A stretch of DNA of 64,000 nt from Deferribacteres bacterium. GTDB taxonomy: Bacteria; Zhuqueibacterota; Zhuqueibacteria; Zhuqueibacterales; Geothermadaptataceae. Positions 26,246 through 35,054 of this stretch are shown one piece after another (within the stretch, counting starts at the first letter, position 1; each line of letters starts with the position of its first letter). The notes below the pieces were generated by a model. That model searched no databases. It worked only from the letters and a program-made list of their open reading frames with translations, and was not told where the DNA came from. A program made the position numbers and the translations under genes. The DNA lies in NCBI GenBank assembly GCA_020633655.1, contig JACKDF010000005.1:388066-452065 (forward strand), written 5' to 3'.

Positions 26246-27430
26246 TTACACTTCTATTAAGTTCCTGCACACGAGTAACATTCTCGGAATATGAAAAGGC
26301 CCTTTCCAGAGGTTGCCTTTAATCGTGTTTGAGAGCCGGCCATCGCGGTGAAAATAGCCGAACCATTCGCCGTATTCGTTATCCGGGAACAGGTCGAAAG
26401 TGTAGTCGTGAATCTGTTTATGGCGCTCCAGGTAGGTAAAATCCCCGGTAATTTTATACGAGTACAACGCTGCGACGATGGCTTCACACTGTGGCCACCA
26501 GAATTTCATATCGTGCCAATATTCGGTAACCGGTAAATTTTTAGCATCCCGGAACTGGATGATGCCGCCGTATTCCTTATCCCAGCCCCATTCCCAGGAC
26601 CAATCGAAAATTTTGCGCCCGAGTTGTTTGATCTTTTCATCGCTTCGATACATCCCCTCGCGCATGATAAACCAGGACGTTTCGATGGCATGTCCCGGAT
26701 TGATTAACCGGCCATCAAAAGTATCGATAAACTCACCATTTGGGCCCACAGTTTCCAGTACGGCTTTGTATTCTTTTTTCATAAAATCATTTTCGATTTC
26801 GCTGATGGCATTGAGAATGGTTTGATCGATTAACGGATCGACTACCACTTCGCGAAGAATCTGGCACATCACCAAATTGATCATTAATACGCCATGGCCT
26901 TTCATCTGTCGAGTTGCAGAAATAATCTTTTCCGGAAGCAGTCCCGGTGATTGCAGATATTTTAAAATGAGTCTGAAAAGATGCAATGCTTTCTCGGTGT
27001 ACTCGGGCTTTCCCGCTGCTTTCGCATACGCCGCGTAGGCCATGCACGTGAAGGATTCGGTAAAAAGATACCTTCTTTTTCGCAGCGGTTGGCCTTCGCG
27101 TGTGACGATAAAAAACATACGGCCGTCCCGGTCAAAGCCATATTTTTCAATGAAATCGATTCCGTGTTTGGCCAGTTTGAGCCATTCTTCTTTTTGTTCA
27201 ACTTCTGTGTACAGTGTGGAAAGGAGCCAGACAAATCGTGCATGAATCCACATGGCTTTATCGGTATCCAGTACCGAGCCATCCTGGTCGAGGGAGAATA
27301 GAAATCCACCTTTTTCTTTATCAACGGAATGCTTTAGCCAAAATGGGATGATGTCGTTGAGTAGATGATTTTCATAAAAAGCTGAAGTTGATTTCAAATA
27401 GTCTTGTGCATTGGAGTTGGATAAGTTCAT
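26246..27430 (-). CDS. N-acylglucosamine 2-epimerase (AGE family)
   Basis: The 394-residue protein has the (alpha/alpha)6-barrel pattern of AGE: HARFVWLLSTLYTE near residue 60, YAAYAKAAGKPEY, LINPGHAIETSWFIMREG (central HAIE catalytic His), and YWHDMKFWWPQCEAIVAAL and GPFHIPRM towards the end. AGE converts N-acetylmannosamine to N-acetylglucosamine. I chose the ATG at 27,430 over a TTG five codons upstream. It lies downstream of the NanM/SSS and NanA-like genes on the same strand, which supports a role in sialic-acid breakdown. Confidence 0.87.
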   Translation of the reverse strand: MNLSNSNAQDYLKSTSAFYENHLLNDIIPFWLKHSVDKEKGGFLFSLDQDGSVLDTDKAMWIHARFVWLLSTLYTEVEQKEEWLKLAKHGIDFIEKYGFDRDGRMFFIVTREGQPLRKRRYLFTESFTCMAYAAYAKAAGKPEYTEKALHLFRLILKYLQSPGLLPEKIISATRQMKGHGVLMINLVMCQILREVVVDPLIDQTILNAISEIENDFMKKEYKAVLETVGPNGEFIDTFDGRLINPGHAIETSWFIMREGMYRSDEKIKQLGRKIFDWSWEWGWDKEYGGIIQFRDAKNLPVTEYWHDMKFWWPQCEAIVAALYSYKITGDFTYLERHKQIHDYTFDLFPDNEYGEWFGYFHRDGRLSNTIKGNLWKGPFHIPRMLLVCRNLIEV

Positions 27431-27661
27431 ATGATTTTTTCCCAAGATTAAGGCATATTGTAAAAGTTTTACAAATTCGTCAACGTCTACAAGTCATGCC
27501 GGATTCGATGCTTTTTATCGAATTCCGGCATCTCTCGATTCGAAGCAAATACAGAAAGATTCCGGTACACCAAAAACAGGCAACCGAGCTGAAAGCCGGC
27601 GAAGCAAAATGATTACTACTTGCGGACATAATGTCTACTAATTACTGTGAACTTGTTACCG

Positions 27662-30313
27662 TCATTTTTTTATCTTAAGATCAAATACAGTCAATCCGCT
27701 TATATCCGATTTGGCCCCACCCAACAGCAAACTGCTCACATAACCACCTACAAAACATGCGGAAACGCCAACAAATGTATACAAATAGAGGTGGGTATCG
27801 GTGTAGGATTGCACGAGATAGAGCACAATCACACCGATAATCGCGCCGGTGAATGCACCTCTGCCGGTCGCCCGTTTTGTAAACATCCCAAGCAAAAACA
27901 AGCCGCCCAGGGAGCCCCCGAACAATCCGATAAAAGCAAAAAACTGTTCGAGTAACGATTTAATATCCGCCGAGGCTAACAACACCGCGACGATGGTGCC
28001 GAGTAAACCAAAACAGAATGTAAAGGAACGACTGAAATTCAAATAATAACCGTCGGATTTATTTGTGATAAAAGGCCGGATGAAATCCACAACCAGTGCA
28101 GATGCTGTGCTGTTCATACTGGTGGAGATGGTCGATTGCGCGGCTGCAAAAATGCCGGCGACCAGCAGTCCGGCTATTCCGACGGGTAATTCTCGCACGA
28201 TGAAAAGCGGCATAATGGAGTCGTTTTTAAAGGTCGGATCAAGATGGGCCGGATGGGTTTGATAAAAGACAAACAGTGCGGTGCCGATGAAGAAAAACAG
28301 CAGTCCGGCCAAGACACCCATAACACCGTTTGTCCAGATTGACCGTTTGGCGAGTTTTTCGCTGGATGTTGTCATATAGCGCTGGACAATCGCTTGATCT
28401 GACGTATACGAAATCATATTTTGTGCCAGTGAGCCGAGGATCAGCACCCAGAACGCGGCCGTTGTGTAACTGTGCATGTCCCAGTCCCAGTTCACCATGT
28501 GGAATTTGCCGTATTCCGACGCTGTGCTTAACAATGTCGAGAAGCCGCCATCAATATTGAATAGGGTGAAAAATAAAATCAACAAAGCACCCCCAAGAAG
28601 CACAAAAGTCTGAATTGTATCTGTCCAAATCACCGCTTCAACGCCGCCCATTGTGCTATAAATAATACTCAGCAACCCCATGGCTAAAATCGCTTCAACT
28701 TCGTTAAACGGCGTAATTGTGGCTAACGCTAGCGCGGATAAGTACATAACAATGGCCATGCGTCCAATTTGAAAAATCGTAAACATGCCGCTGCCGACGA
28801 GTCGCGTGAGCCGGTTGAAGCGTTTTTCAAGATATTCATAGGCTGATGTCGCATCAATACGCCGGAAGAAGGGGAGAATAAAGTAAACAACGATGGCTGC
28901 CGTGATAAAAATAGCCGGATAGCCCAACAGATATTCCCAGTTTGTCGCATAGGCGCGTGCCGGCACAGCCATGTATGTAATTGAACTGAGCATTGTGGCA
29001 AAGATGCTGCACGCGGCTGCCCACCAGGGAACACGCTGCCCGCCTCGGAAATAGTCATCGGTGTTTTTATTGCGCCTGGCAAAGTAAAAACCGATGAGCA
29101 GCATGGATAGCAAATAGGCTATTAAAGTACCGGAATTCAGCAAGCCGAATTCATATGGTTTTTCCTCAAGTTGTACCTGCCAGATATCTGCTGTACGTCG
29201 ACGGGGGCGCACTTCTCCAGTCGGAATGATAACTTTATCACCCCAGTTTATGGCTCGTGTGGTAACTTGATTGACAGGGGTGGAGTCCGCTTCGATCCAG
29301 GTGTCTGTAATGGTGTGATAGGCCCAGGCTTTTTTCGGAAACCCCGGATGGCGATCTCTTAATTTATCAACCTGATAAATAAGCGAGCCATCGGCGCCAC
29401 CGAATAGAAAGATGGAGCTCTGACCGATTGCAGCACCTGTTCCGGCCATCACGCATACGGGCACATCCTTGCGCCGGCGCCAGGCCGATTGTTTTTTTTG
29501 GGTGTTTTTATAAATGGATGGATTGAATTCATAAACGTCGCGCAGAAAATTATACTGCAACTCTTCTGTACCCGCATCTTTTAAGCGGCGTCCGGAAATC
29601 AAATAAATACAATTTTCTTGGCCATTGTGCTGTGCAACAGTGATGTTAAACGCCCGTTCCGGTCCGGGCCAGGAAGGCAATTCCTGCCAGTGCATCGTCG
29701 ATGTATCATTTTCTTGTTGAAACGGAGTCAGGTCCAGCATCCAAAAATTCTTCATTGCACTTTCAAGTCCCGGCCCAGATTGTCCCCCTGCAAGATAAAC
29801 CGTGTTTCCAATAATGGCTGCATAGCCATGAGCACAGGGTTTAGGAAGGGAAGGGAGCTCGCTTCTGGTCAGCCGATTCTCCTGATTATCCCAATTCAGC
29901 AGAAATACAGAATCAAAGACCTGTTCGGCATCCCGGCCTCCCATACACAGAAGCCCGTAGGGGGTTTCGATCGAAGCACCATAAGCAATGGGCTGGTCGA
30001 AGAAATTACCTTTAATCCAGCGCAACGAATCGGATTGACTGCTGAGTTCAAGCACAAAAATATCATTAAAATACTGCTTTTCGGTTTCCCACACCGGTTG
30101 CGGGAAATTGGCGCCACCCGCGACAATCAATGTATTATTGGCAATGCCGGTAAAAGGTCCCGCAACGCCCAGCGCCTGCGATTGCCCGGTTAGTGCGGGC
30201 AGATCGCTTAATTTAGTCCATTTCAAATTCAGTTGATTTTTTTCGCCGGCGTGAATCAAAATCGGTGTCGAAATCAGTAAAAGCCATGTACTAATAAGTC
30301 GTAACAATTTCAT
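27662..30313 (-). CDS. Fusion of cyclically-permuted mutarotase (NanM-like kelch) and sodium/solute symporter
   Basis: The protein has 883 residues from the ATG at 30,313, with a GGG-containing ribosome binding site; an ATG at 30,331 would overlap the lyase stop. After a signal-like segment, residues about 25-360 form a kelch propeller (repeats ending GGANFPQPVW, GGRDAEQVF, GGQSGPGLE, GGADGSL), the mutarotase that interconverts sialic-acid anomers. Residues about 390-880 carry around 13 membrane segments of the SSS family, including NTDDYFRGGQRVPWWAAACS. The propeller probably faces the periplasm and prepares the sugar for Na+-coupled uptake. Confidence 0.86.
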   Translation of the reverse strand: MKLLRLISTWLLLISTPILIHAGEKNQLNLKWTKLSDLPALTGQSQALGVAGPFTGIANNTLIVAGGANFPQPVWETEKQYFNDIFVLELSSQSDSLRWIKGNFFDQPIAYGASIETPYGLLCMGGRDAEQVFDSVFLLNWDNQENRLTRSELPSLPKPCAHGYAAIIGNTVYLAGGQSGPGLESAMKNFWMLDLTPFQQENDTSTMHWQELPSWPGPERAFNITVAQHNGQENCIYLISGRRLKDAGTEELQYNFLRDVYEFNPSIYKNTQKKQSAWRRRKDVPVCVMAGTGAAIGQSSIFLFGGADGSLIYQVDKLRDRHPGFPKKAWAYHTITDTWIEADSTPVNQVTTRAINWGDKVIIPTGEVRPRRRTADIWQVQLEEKPYEFGLLNSGTLIAYLLSMLLIGFYFARRNKNTDDYFRGGQRVPWWAAACSIFATMLSSITYMAVPARAYATNWEYLLGYPAIFITAAIVVYFILPFFRRIDATSAYEYLEKRFNRLTRLVGSGMFTIFQIGRMAIVMYLSALALATITPFNEVEAILAMGLLSIIYSTMGGVEAVIWTDTIQTFVLLGGALLILFFTLFNIDGGFSTLLSTASEYGKFHMVNWDWDMHSYTTAAFWVLILGSLAQNMISYTSDQAIVQRYMTTSSEKLAKRSIWTNGVMGVLAGLLFFFIGTALFVFYQTHPAHLDPTFKNDSIMPLFIVRELPVGIAGLLVAGIFAAAQSTISTSMNSTASALVVDFIRPFITNKSDGYYLNFSRSFTFCFGLLGTIVAVLLASADIKSLLEQFFAFIGLFGGSLGGLFLLGMFTKRATGRGAFTGAIIGVIVLYLVQSYTDTHLYLYTFVGVSACFVGGYVSSLLLGGAKSDISGLTVFDLKIKK

Positions 30314-30327
30314 GTTTTTTCCCTGAA

Positions 30328-31242
30328 TCAACTTTCTTTTCTTGCCCAGTTAAAGAATCCTATAGATTGCAAATCATTTTTTAACGAATCAATCTGTGCC
30401 GCATCCAGCGTTTTATGAGGAAGCAGGTTGTGACCACAGTCCAGACCGATCAATCTCATCGTCGCTTTAATAGCCGGTTGTCCGCCGTATTTATAAAAGA
30501 TACGCACCATTTTTACCGCGTTGTATTGCAATGACCGGGCTTTATCTAAGTCTTTCGCTTCGTAAGCTTTGATAAGGCTGTTGTACAGCGGTGCGGCAAA
30601 ATTGAACGTGCTTCCCACCATGCCCTTGACACCAGCCACTAACGCGCTGAGCATCATTTCGTCTGTGCCAAAAAATATCTCAAATTGCTGGTTTTCCAAT
30701 TCAATGCATGCTTGCATCTCGAAAATTGTCGGCTTCGTGTATTTTATCCCGCGCAGATTTGGAATTTTTTTCTGCCCCTGTCGCAGGAGCTCAAGCATAT
30801 CGAAATCAACGCCCGTTATTACTGGCACATGATAATAATAAAATGGCAAATCAGGAGCCGCGGTTGCGATTTCTGCCATGCAATCGATGAGAACAGAGAG
30901 CGAGTTTAATTTGAAGTAACCCGGAGGGACGGCAGAGATAGCATCGGCTCCGGACTCCGCTGCATGCCGCGCGAGAAGAACTGCTTCTCTTATGGAATTG
31001 TGGCCCACCTGCACAATGACATTAACACGACCAGCAACAGCCTCAATGTAGGCTTCTGTGACCAGTTGCCGCTCCAGCGTTGTTAACAAGGGTCCTTCAC
31101 CGGTACTGCCACAAACATAGAAGGCTGCCACTTTTTCATCAATTAAAAAATCGCTAACCGGTTTTATTTGTGCTGTATCGATTTCACCGTTCTTTTTCAT
31201 GGGGGTGAACACAGCCGGGATGATGCCTTTGATTCGCTCCAT
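30328..31242 (-). CDS. nanA: N-acetylneuraminate lyase / dihydrodipicolinate synthase family
   Basis: The 304-residue TIM-barrel enzyme has GSTGEG (carboxylate-binding), YYYHVP (catalytic Tyr) and GIKYTKP (Schiff-base Lys), as in the class I aldolases NanA and DapA. The neighbouring mutarotase/symporter and AGE genes favour N-acetylneuraminate lyase, which releases pyruvate and N-acetylmannosamine. A different nonulosonate is possible. The end overlaps or abuts the symporter start. Confidence 0.84.
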   Translation of the reverse strand: MERIKGIIPAVFTPMKKNGEIDTAQIKPVSDFLIDEKVAAFYVCGSTGEGPLLTTLERQLVTEAYIEAVAGRVNVIVQVGHNSIREAVLLARHAAESGADAISAVPPGYFKLNSLSVLIDCMAEIATAAPDLPFYYYHVPVITGVDFDMLELLRQGQKKIPNLRGIKYTKPTIFEMQACIELENQQFEIFFGTDEMMLSALVAGVKGMVGSTFNFAAPLYNSLIKAYEAKDLDKARSLQYNAVKMVRIFYKYGGQPAIKATMRLIGLDCGHNLLPHKTLDAAQIDSLKNDLQSIGFFNWARKES

Positions 31243-31332
31243 TTAAATCCCTTTTTTCGTGGTCTGGTTTCTTGGAAAATGTTTTGTTTGAAATCTGACT
31301 TTGGAAAATGCTACAACGTGTGAATTAGTCGC

Positions 31333-31410
31333 ACGCAGAGTTACAGAGTTCGCTGAGAAGATTTTAAAACATTAAAAAATAGAACCCTGCGTTCTCTGTT
31401 GCTTAGCGTG
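31333..31410. repeat. Inverted CGCAGAG-type repeat upstream of the lyase
   Basis: ACGCAGAGTTACAGAGTTCGC at the left is matched in reverse by TGCGTTCTCTGTTGCTTAGCG at the right; both belong to the common intergenic family of CGCAGAGTT-like repeats. It lies between the Gfo/Idh gene and nanA. Confidence 0.45.
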
Positions 31411-31434
31411 TTTTGCTTTTTTAATACTTTAATT

Positions 31435-32430
31435 TCAGCCGTCTTTTATAGCAACAGTATCTTTCGTTTTTATGGAAGTCAGTGCAGCATCGATGATTCG
31501 CATAGAAATCAATCCATCCTGAATAGATGTTTCCGGCGATCGATCTCCGGTAATTGCTTCAAGGAAAGCAGTATGTTCATCCCTGTACATTTGATCTCTT
31601 TCAAAAGGGAAATGCTCATGCAATTCCTTGTTTGCGCTTTTGTACCCGATTCTCAATTCGCCTGTATTCCCGTCAAGCAATGCCCAACCTTCATCGCCGA
31701 CAATTTCATACTCGTGCCGCTCAGGCATTTGAATATAATTCAAATGAACCGTAGAAATCATTGGTTGATCGTAGGTTGATGTCATGGCTAAAAAATTGGG
31801 ATTTGAAGTAAATTCCATGCTACCGCTTTTACCTGCTGTTACATGAACGCTTTTCGGTGCCAGTTGCAAAAGCCAATAGAGAATATCCGGTTGATGGGCA
31901 TAGTCCATAAGTAAGGCGCCTTCGGTCGTTTCCTGATACCGGGATGCGGAATTGACAAGCGTAATATAGGAACCGACCCGGCAGTGCGCATGAAGGATTG
32001 TGCCGAGTTTTCCCTTGGAAATGAGCTCCTTTAATCGCATGAGTCCCGGGTGAAAATGGAGATGAAATCCGATATGAACAATGGCGGATGATTGTGATGC
32101 TGCATAAGCCAATTTCTCCGCTTCCGCTAAAGAGTCGCTGAGGGGCTTTTCGCACAAAACATGAATGTTTCTCTCAATCGCAGCCAATGTTTGCTCAACA
32201 TGCAAATGATGCGGTGTTGCGATGACCATTGCATCCGGCTGGGAATCGAGTGCCGAGGTAAAATCCAAATATTGCGGATAGTTTCCGATTTCTTTTTCGG
32301 CAAGTGTCAGCATCTCTTTTTGCGAATCACAATAAGTAATACTCATATCCTGTCTTTGGGATAAAAGACGCGCATGACGCCTTCCGATGGACCCAAGTCC
32401 CACGATAACTATGTTTCGCTTTTTCACCAT
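31435..32430 (-). CDS. Gfo/Idh/MocA family oxidoreductase
   Basis: The 331-residue protein starts with an NAD(P)-binding motif (IVIVGLGSIGRRHARLL), followed by ATPHHLH and the CEKP motif (LCEKPLSDS) that contains the catalytic Lys of this family. YAHQPDILYWLL holds the conserved His. It would oxidise or reduce a sugar or sugar-derived keto compound. Within the nonulosonate cluster it may process an atypical sugar acid, which is an inference. It is 9 bp from the SDR gene. Confidence 0.86.
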   Translation of the reverse strand: MVKKRNIVIVGLGSIGRRHARLLSQRQDMSITYCDSQKEMLTLAEKEIGNYPQYLDFTSALDSQPDAMVIATPHHLHVEQTLAAIERNIHVLCEKPLSDSLAEAEKLAYAASQSSAIVHIGFHLHFHPGLMRLKELISKGKLGTILHAHCRVGSYITLVNSASRYQETTEGALLMDYAHQPDILYWLLQLAPKSVHVTAGKSGSMEFTSNPNFLAMTSTYDQPMISTVHLNYIQMPERHEYEIVGDEGWALLDGNTGELRIGYKSANKELHEHFPFERDQMYRDEHTAFLEAITGDRSPETSIQDGLISMRIIDAALTSIKTKDTVAIKDG

Positions 32431-32439
32431 ACGACCAAT

Positions 32440-33246
32440 TTATTTTGAGAATGTAAAGCCACCATCTACGATTATATTTTGCGCAGTGACATAGTCCGAA
32501 GCCGATGAAGCAAGGAAAAGAATGATGCCCTTTAGATCGGAATCCAGTTTTCCCATTCGCCCTAACATGGTCGCAGCCGAGTAATCAGCAACAAAGGAGG
32601 CTGGCAGCTCGCCTTTGTCAAAACCACCGGGCGAGACAGCGTTTACGCAGACACCATACGGTGCAAGCAGTGCCGCCAGGTCTCGCGTCATCGCGATAAC
32701 ACCGCCCTTGGCAGCCGCATAATCGATTGCCTGTTCATTTTTGTCATTCCGGTGATACATGTCACGGTTACGTCCCACCAATCCAGCAATGGAGGCGATG
32801 TTGATAATTTTTCCGGATTTTTGCTTTATCATGATTTCACCTATTGCTTTGCACATAAACAATGGGCCAATCAGGTTCGACTCGATGAGTGAGGTAATGG
32901 CTTTGGGCTCTCTTTTAAACAAATTGGTTTCGCCCAAAAGTGCGCCACCGCCAGCGTTGTTGATGAGAATGTCAATCCGGCCTTTCCAGTCCAGCATATC
33001 CTGCTTTACACGCTGAACATCGTTCCAGTTTGTGTGGTCAAGTTCAAGCCCAATCGCATCGATTCCGTATGTGTCTGTTAATTTTTCCGCAGCATCCTTT
33101 GCTTTTTGCTTGGAGCGGGAGGTTATGGCGACAGTGGCTTGTGCTTCTGCCAGGGCGCAGCATGCATCAAATCCCAAATCCCTGGAAGCACCGGTTACCA
33201 GGGCAACCTTGTTTTTTAATTGAAATTTCTCAAAAGTACTTTTCAT
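32440..33246 (-). CDS. Short-chain dehydrogenase/reductase
   Basis: Classical SDR, 268 residues: TGASRDLG dinucleotide motif, NNAGGG, IASIAGL and YAAAK catalytic residues, and the C-terminal NIIVDGG pattern. Its substrate is unknown. The position at the head of the nonulosonate cluster suggests it acts with the oxidoreductase at 31,435-32,430. Confidence 0.87.
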   Translation of the reverse strand: MKSTFEKFQLKNKVALVTGASRDLGFDACCALAEAQATVAITSRSKQKAKDAAEKLTDTYGIDAIGLELDHTNWNDVQRVKQDMLDWKGRIDILINNAGGGALLGETNLFKREPKAITSLIESNLIGPLFMCKAIGEIMIKQKSGKIINIASIAGLVGRNRDMYHRNDKNEQAIDYAAAKGGVIAMTRDLAALLAPYGVCVNAVSPGGFDKGELPASFVADYSAATMLGRMGKLDSDLKGIILFLASSASDYVTAQNIIVDGGFTFSK

Positions 33247-33540
33247 CTGATATCTTGGAGTTTGTTGTGTTTTATAATTGATAATGCCGTTTAAAAATTA
33301 CCACAAAATCTATTAGCTTTTTTAACACAATCAAACGAAATATCCAGTCTAAGTGCGAAAAGGTTAAAATCGTGAATGCTTTTGATGTGCAGACTTTTGC
33401 CGTTCTCCAGCGGAAAATAGTATCGCGGAGCAACAAAGGTCGCAAGGACGAGCGTTGTAATTTTGGGACAAAACTCGAACCTAAAAACTCTGATATATTT
33501 TGAAAGCTTGAATATACGCAATTTAAAGAAAGGCTGAAAG
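33247..33540. other. Intergenic stretch without a supported gene
   Basis: Overlapping open frames cover this part of the minus strand, but they lack a start signal of their own and run into the YfiT gene. Nothing recognisable is present. Confidence 0.4.
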
Positions 33541-34065
33541 TCACCACCCCATACGTTCACGCAGGTTTGTGATGTGGGCGACATGATGTTTACCGTGCCA
33601 GGCATATAAACCCGTCATCCAATCCAGTGCCATATTTCTCTTTGCTTCCGGATGATAGAATTCCCGTCTAAGTTGGTCGCGACTCAGCGTGTTTAAAAGG
33701 GCAACCCATTTTTCATGAAAAGCGTCAAGCAGGTTAAGGGATAGTACGATGTCGAGTTTTGTATCGGGGAGGTCCGCCCAAAGTTTTTCATCATAGGCCT
33801 TAATCGTCGGTTTATCTTCCGTCAAAGCCCATTTATAGCGAATCATCGAGTTGAGATGGCTGTCGGCAACATGATGCACGACCTGACGTACTGTCCATCC
33901 GCCTTCGCGATAGGGTGTGTCGAGTTGTTCCGTTGTGAGACCGGCAACGGTCCCGCGTAGAGCAGTCGGCAAATTTTTAATATCAGAAATCCAGTCAATG
34001 ATGTGGCTTTCTGTTATGATTTCTGGAGCCTGGTATCGGCCAATCGGATAGCGTAGATCCTTCAT
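33541..34065 (-). CDS. YfiT/BstA-type DinB-like metal-dependent thiol transferase
   Basis: The 174-residue protein matches the YfiT group: MKDLRYPIGRY at the N-terminus, TVRQVVHHVADSH (first two metal His) and LYAWHGKHHVAHITNLRERMGW (third His). Bacillus YfiT/BstA proteins transfer bacillithiol or act as metal-dependent hydrolases. Whether a low-molecular-weight thiol is made in this organism cannot be seen. Confidence 0.87.
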   Translation of the reverse strand: MKDLRYPIGRYQAPEIITESHIIDWISDIKNLPTALRGTVAGLTTEQLDTPYREGGWTVRQVVHHVADSHLNSMIRYKWALTEDKPTIKAYDEKLWADLPDTKLDIVLSLNLLDAFHEKWVALLNTLSRDQLRREFYHPEAKRNMALDWMTGLYAWHGKHHVAHITNLRERMGW

Positions 34066-34174
34066 TAATCATTTTCCTTTCGCTTTGATTTTCTGAATTG
34101 CTAAATCTCATTCATGATTTCTCTTAAGATATCCAATAATAGCGAATAAATCCCCTCATTTTTCAATAAATTCT

Positions 34175-34203
34175 TTGTTTTTTTGGAATAATCACCGTAT
34201 AAT
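34175..34203 (+). promoter_or_regulatory. Candidate sigma-70-type promoter for cmk
   Basis: A TTGTTT at 34,175-34,180 and a TATAAT at 34,198-34,203 are separated by 17 bp. The -10 lies so close to the start codon (34,212) that a transcript would begin at or within a few bases of it, with no room for a ribosome binding site. Confidence 0.4.
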
Positions 34204-34211
34204 CAAAGTTC

Positions 34212-34910
34212 ATGAAAAATACGCTCGAAAATCACGGGAAGACGCACGAAATTATCGCTATAGACGGGCCAGCCGGTTCGGGGAAGAGCACGACTGCACG
34301 CCTGGTGGCGCAGAAACTGGGGTTCACCTATTTGGATACAGGTGCACTTTATCGTGCTGTTACCCATGTTGCTATGCTGAAAGGTGTCGATCTCGCCAAT
34401 GAGCAAGCCCTCGATGCCTTGATCGAAATATGCGATTTCAAACTCAGCGCGGAAGGTGATTTAACCCGGGTTTGGGCCGATTCGAGCGAAATAACCGAAG
34501 CCATTCGCAGCCGTGAAGTCACGAGTAATGTAAGCCTGGTTTCGAAACATGCAAAAGTGCGGCAGGCGATGGTTAGGTTGCAAAGGGCAATCGCCAGCCA
34601 GGGTTTCTTTGTCGTCGAAGGACGGGATATTGGCACGGTGGTTTTTCCAAATGCCGCATTAAAGATTTATTTGGTTGCTACGGTCGAAGCTCGCACCGAG
34701 CGACGCATGCTCGAACTGCAGCAAAAAGGTGTTGCCGTTGAATTTGAAAAACTACGCGAGGAAATTATCATACGGGATAAAAAAGATTCCGAACGTGCCA
34801 TCGCGCCCCTCAAAAAGGCAGAGGACGCTATCGAGCTCGATACAACACGATTAACGATCGATCAACAGGTTGAAACGATTGTACGGAAATATAAAGAAAT
34901 AAGAAGTTGA
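34212..34910 (+). CDS. cmk: Cytidylate kinase
   Basis: CMP kinase phosphorylates (d)CMP with ATP. The 232-residue protein has the P-loop GPAGSGKST, the CMP-site YLDTGALYRAVT, VEGRDIGTVVFP and the RRMLELQ / RDKKDSERAIAPL lid region. It precedes rpsA, a very common bacterial arrangement. No Shine-Dalgarno is visible before the ATG. Confidence 0.95.
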   Translation: MKNTLENHGKTHEIIAIDGPAGSGKSTTARLVAQKLGFTYLDTGALYRAVTHVAMLKGVDLANEQALDALIEICDFKLSAEGDLTRVWADSSEITEAIRSREVTSNVSLVSKHAKVRQAMVRLQRAIASQGFFVVEGRDIGTVVFPNAALKIYLVATVEARTERRMLELQQKGVAVEFEKLREEIIIRDKKDSERAIAPLKKAEDAIELDTTRLTIDQQVETIVRKYKEIRS

Positions 34911-34916
34911 TGTTAT

Positions 34917-34957
34917 ACCCTTACGAAGCTTGAAAACCTTCGCGGGGTTGATTTTTT
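34917..34957 (+). terminator. Likely rho-independent terminator after cmk
   Basis: An imperfect stem (ACCCTTACGAAG with CTTCGCGGGGTT) ends at 34,949 and is followed by a run of T at 34,952-34,957. It lies just beyond the cmk stop, so rpsA probably has its own promoter further down. Confidence 0.5.
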
Positions 34958-35054
34958 ATACCGTTGTATTCGAATAAGAAGGCAACGGTTTTCCATGTTT
35001 GGAAAAAATCTGTGCTCTCGGGTGCAGTAAAAAAATAAAAGGAGGCTTTTTTAA

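Noticed and set aside
33272..33605. Two overlapping minus-strand frames between SDR and YfiT genes
   Set aside because: They overlap each other and YfiT, show no start signal and no recognisable motif.
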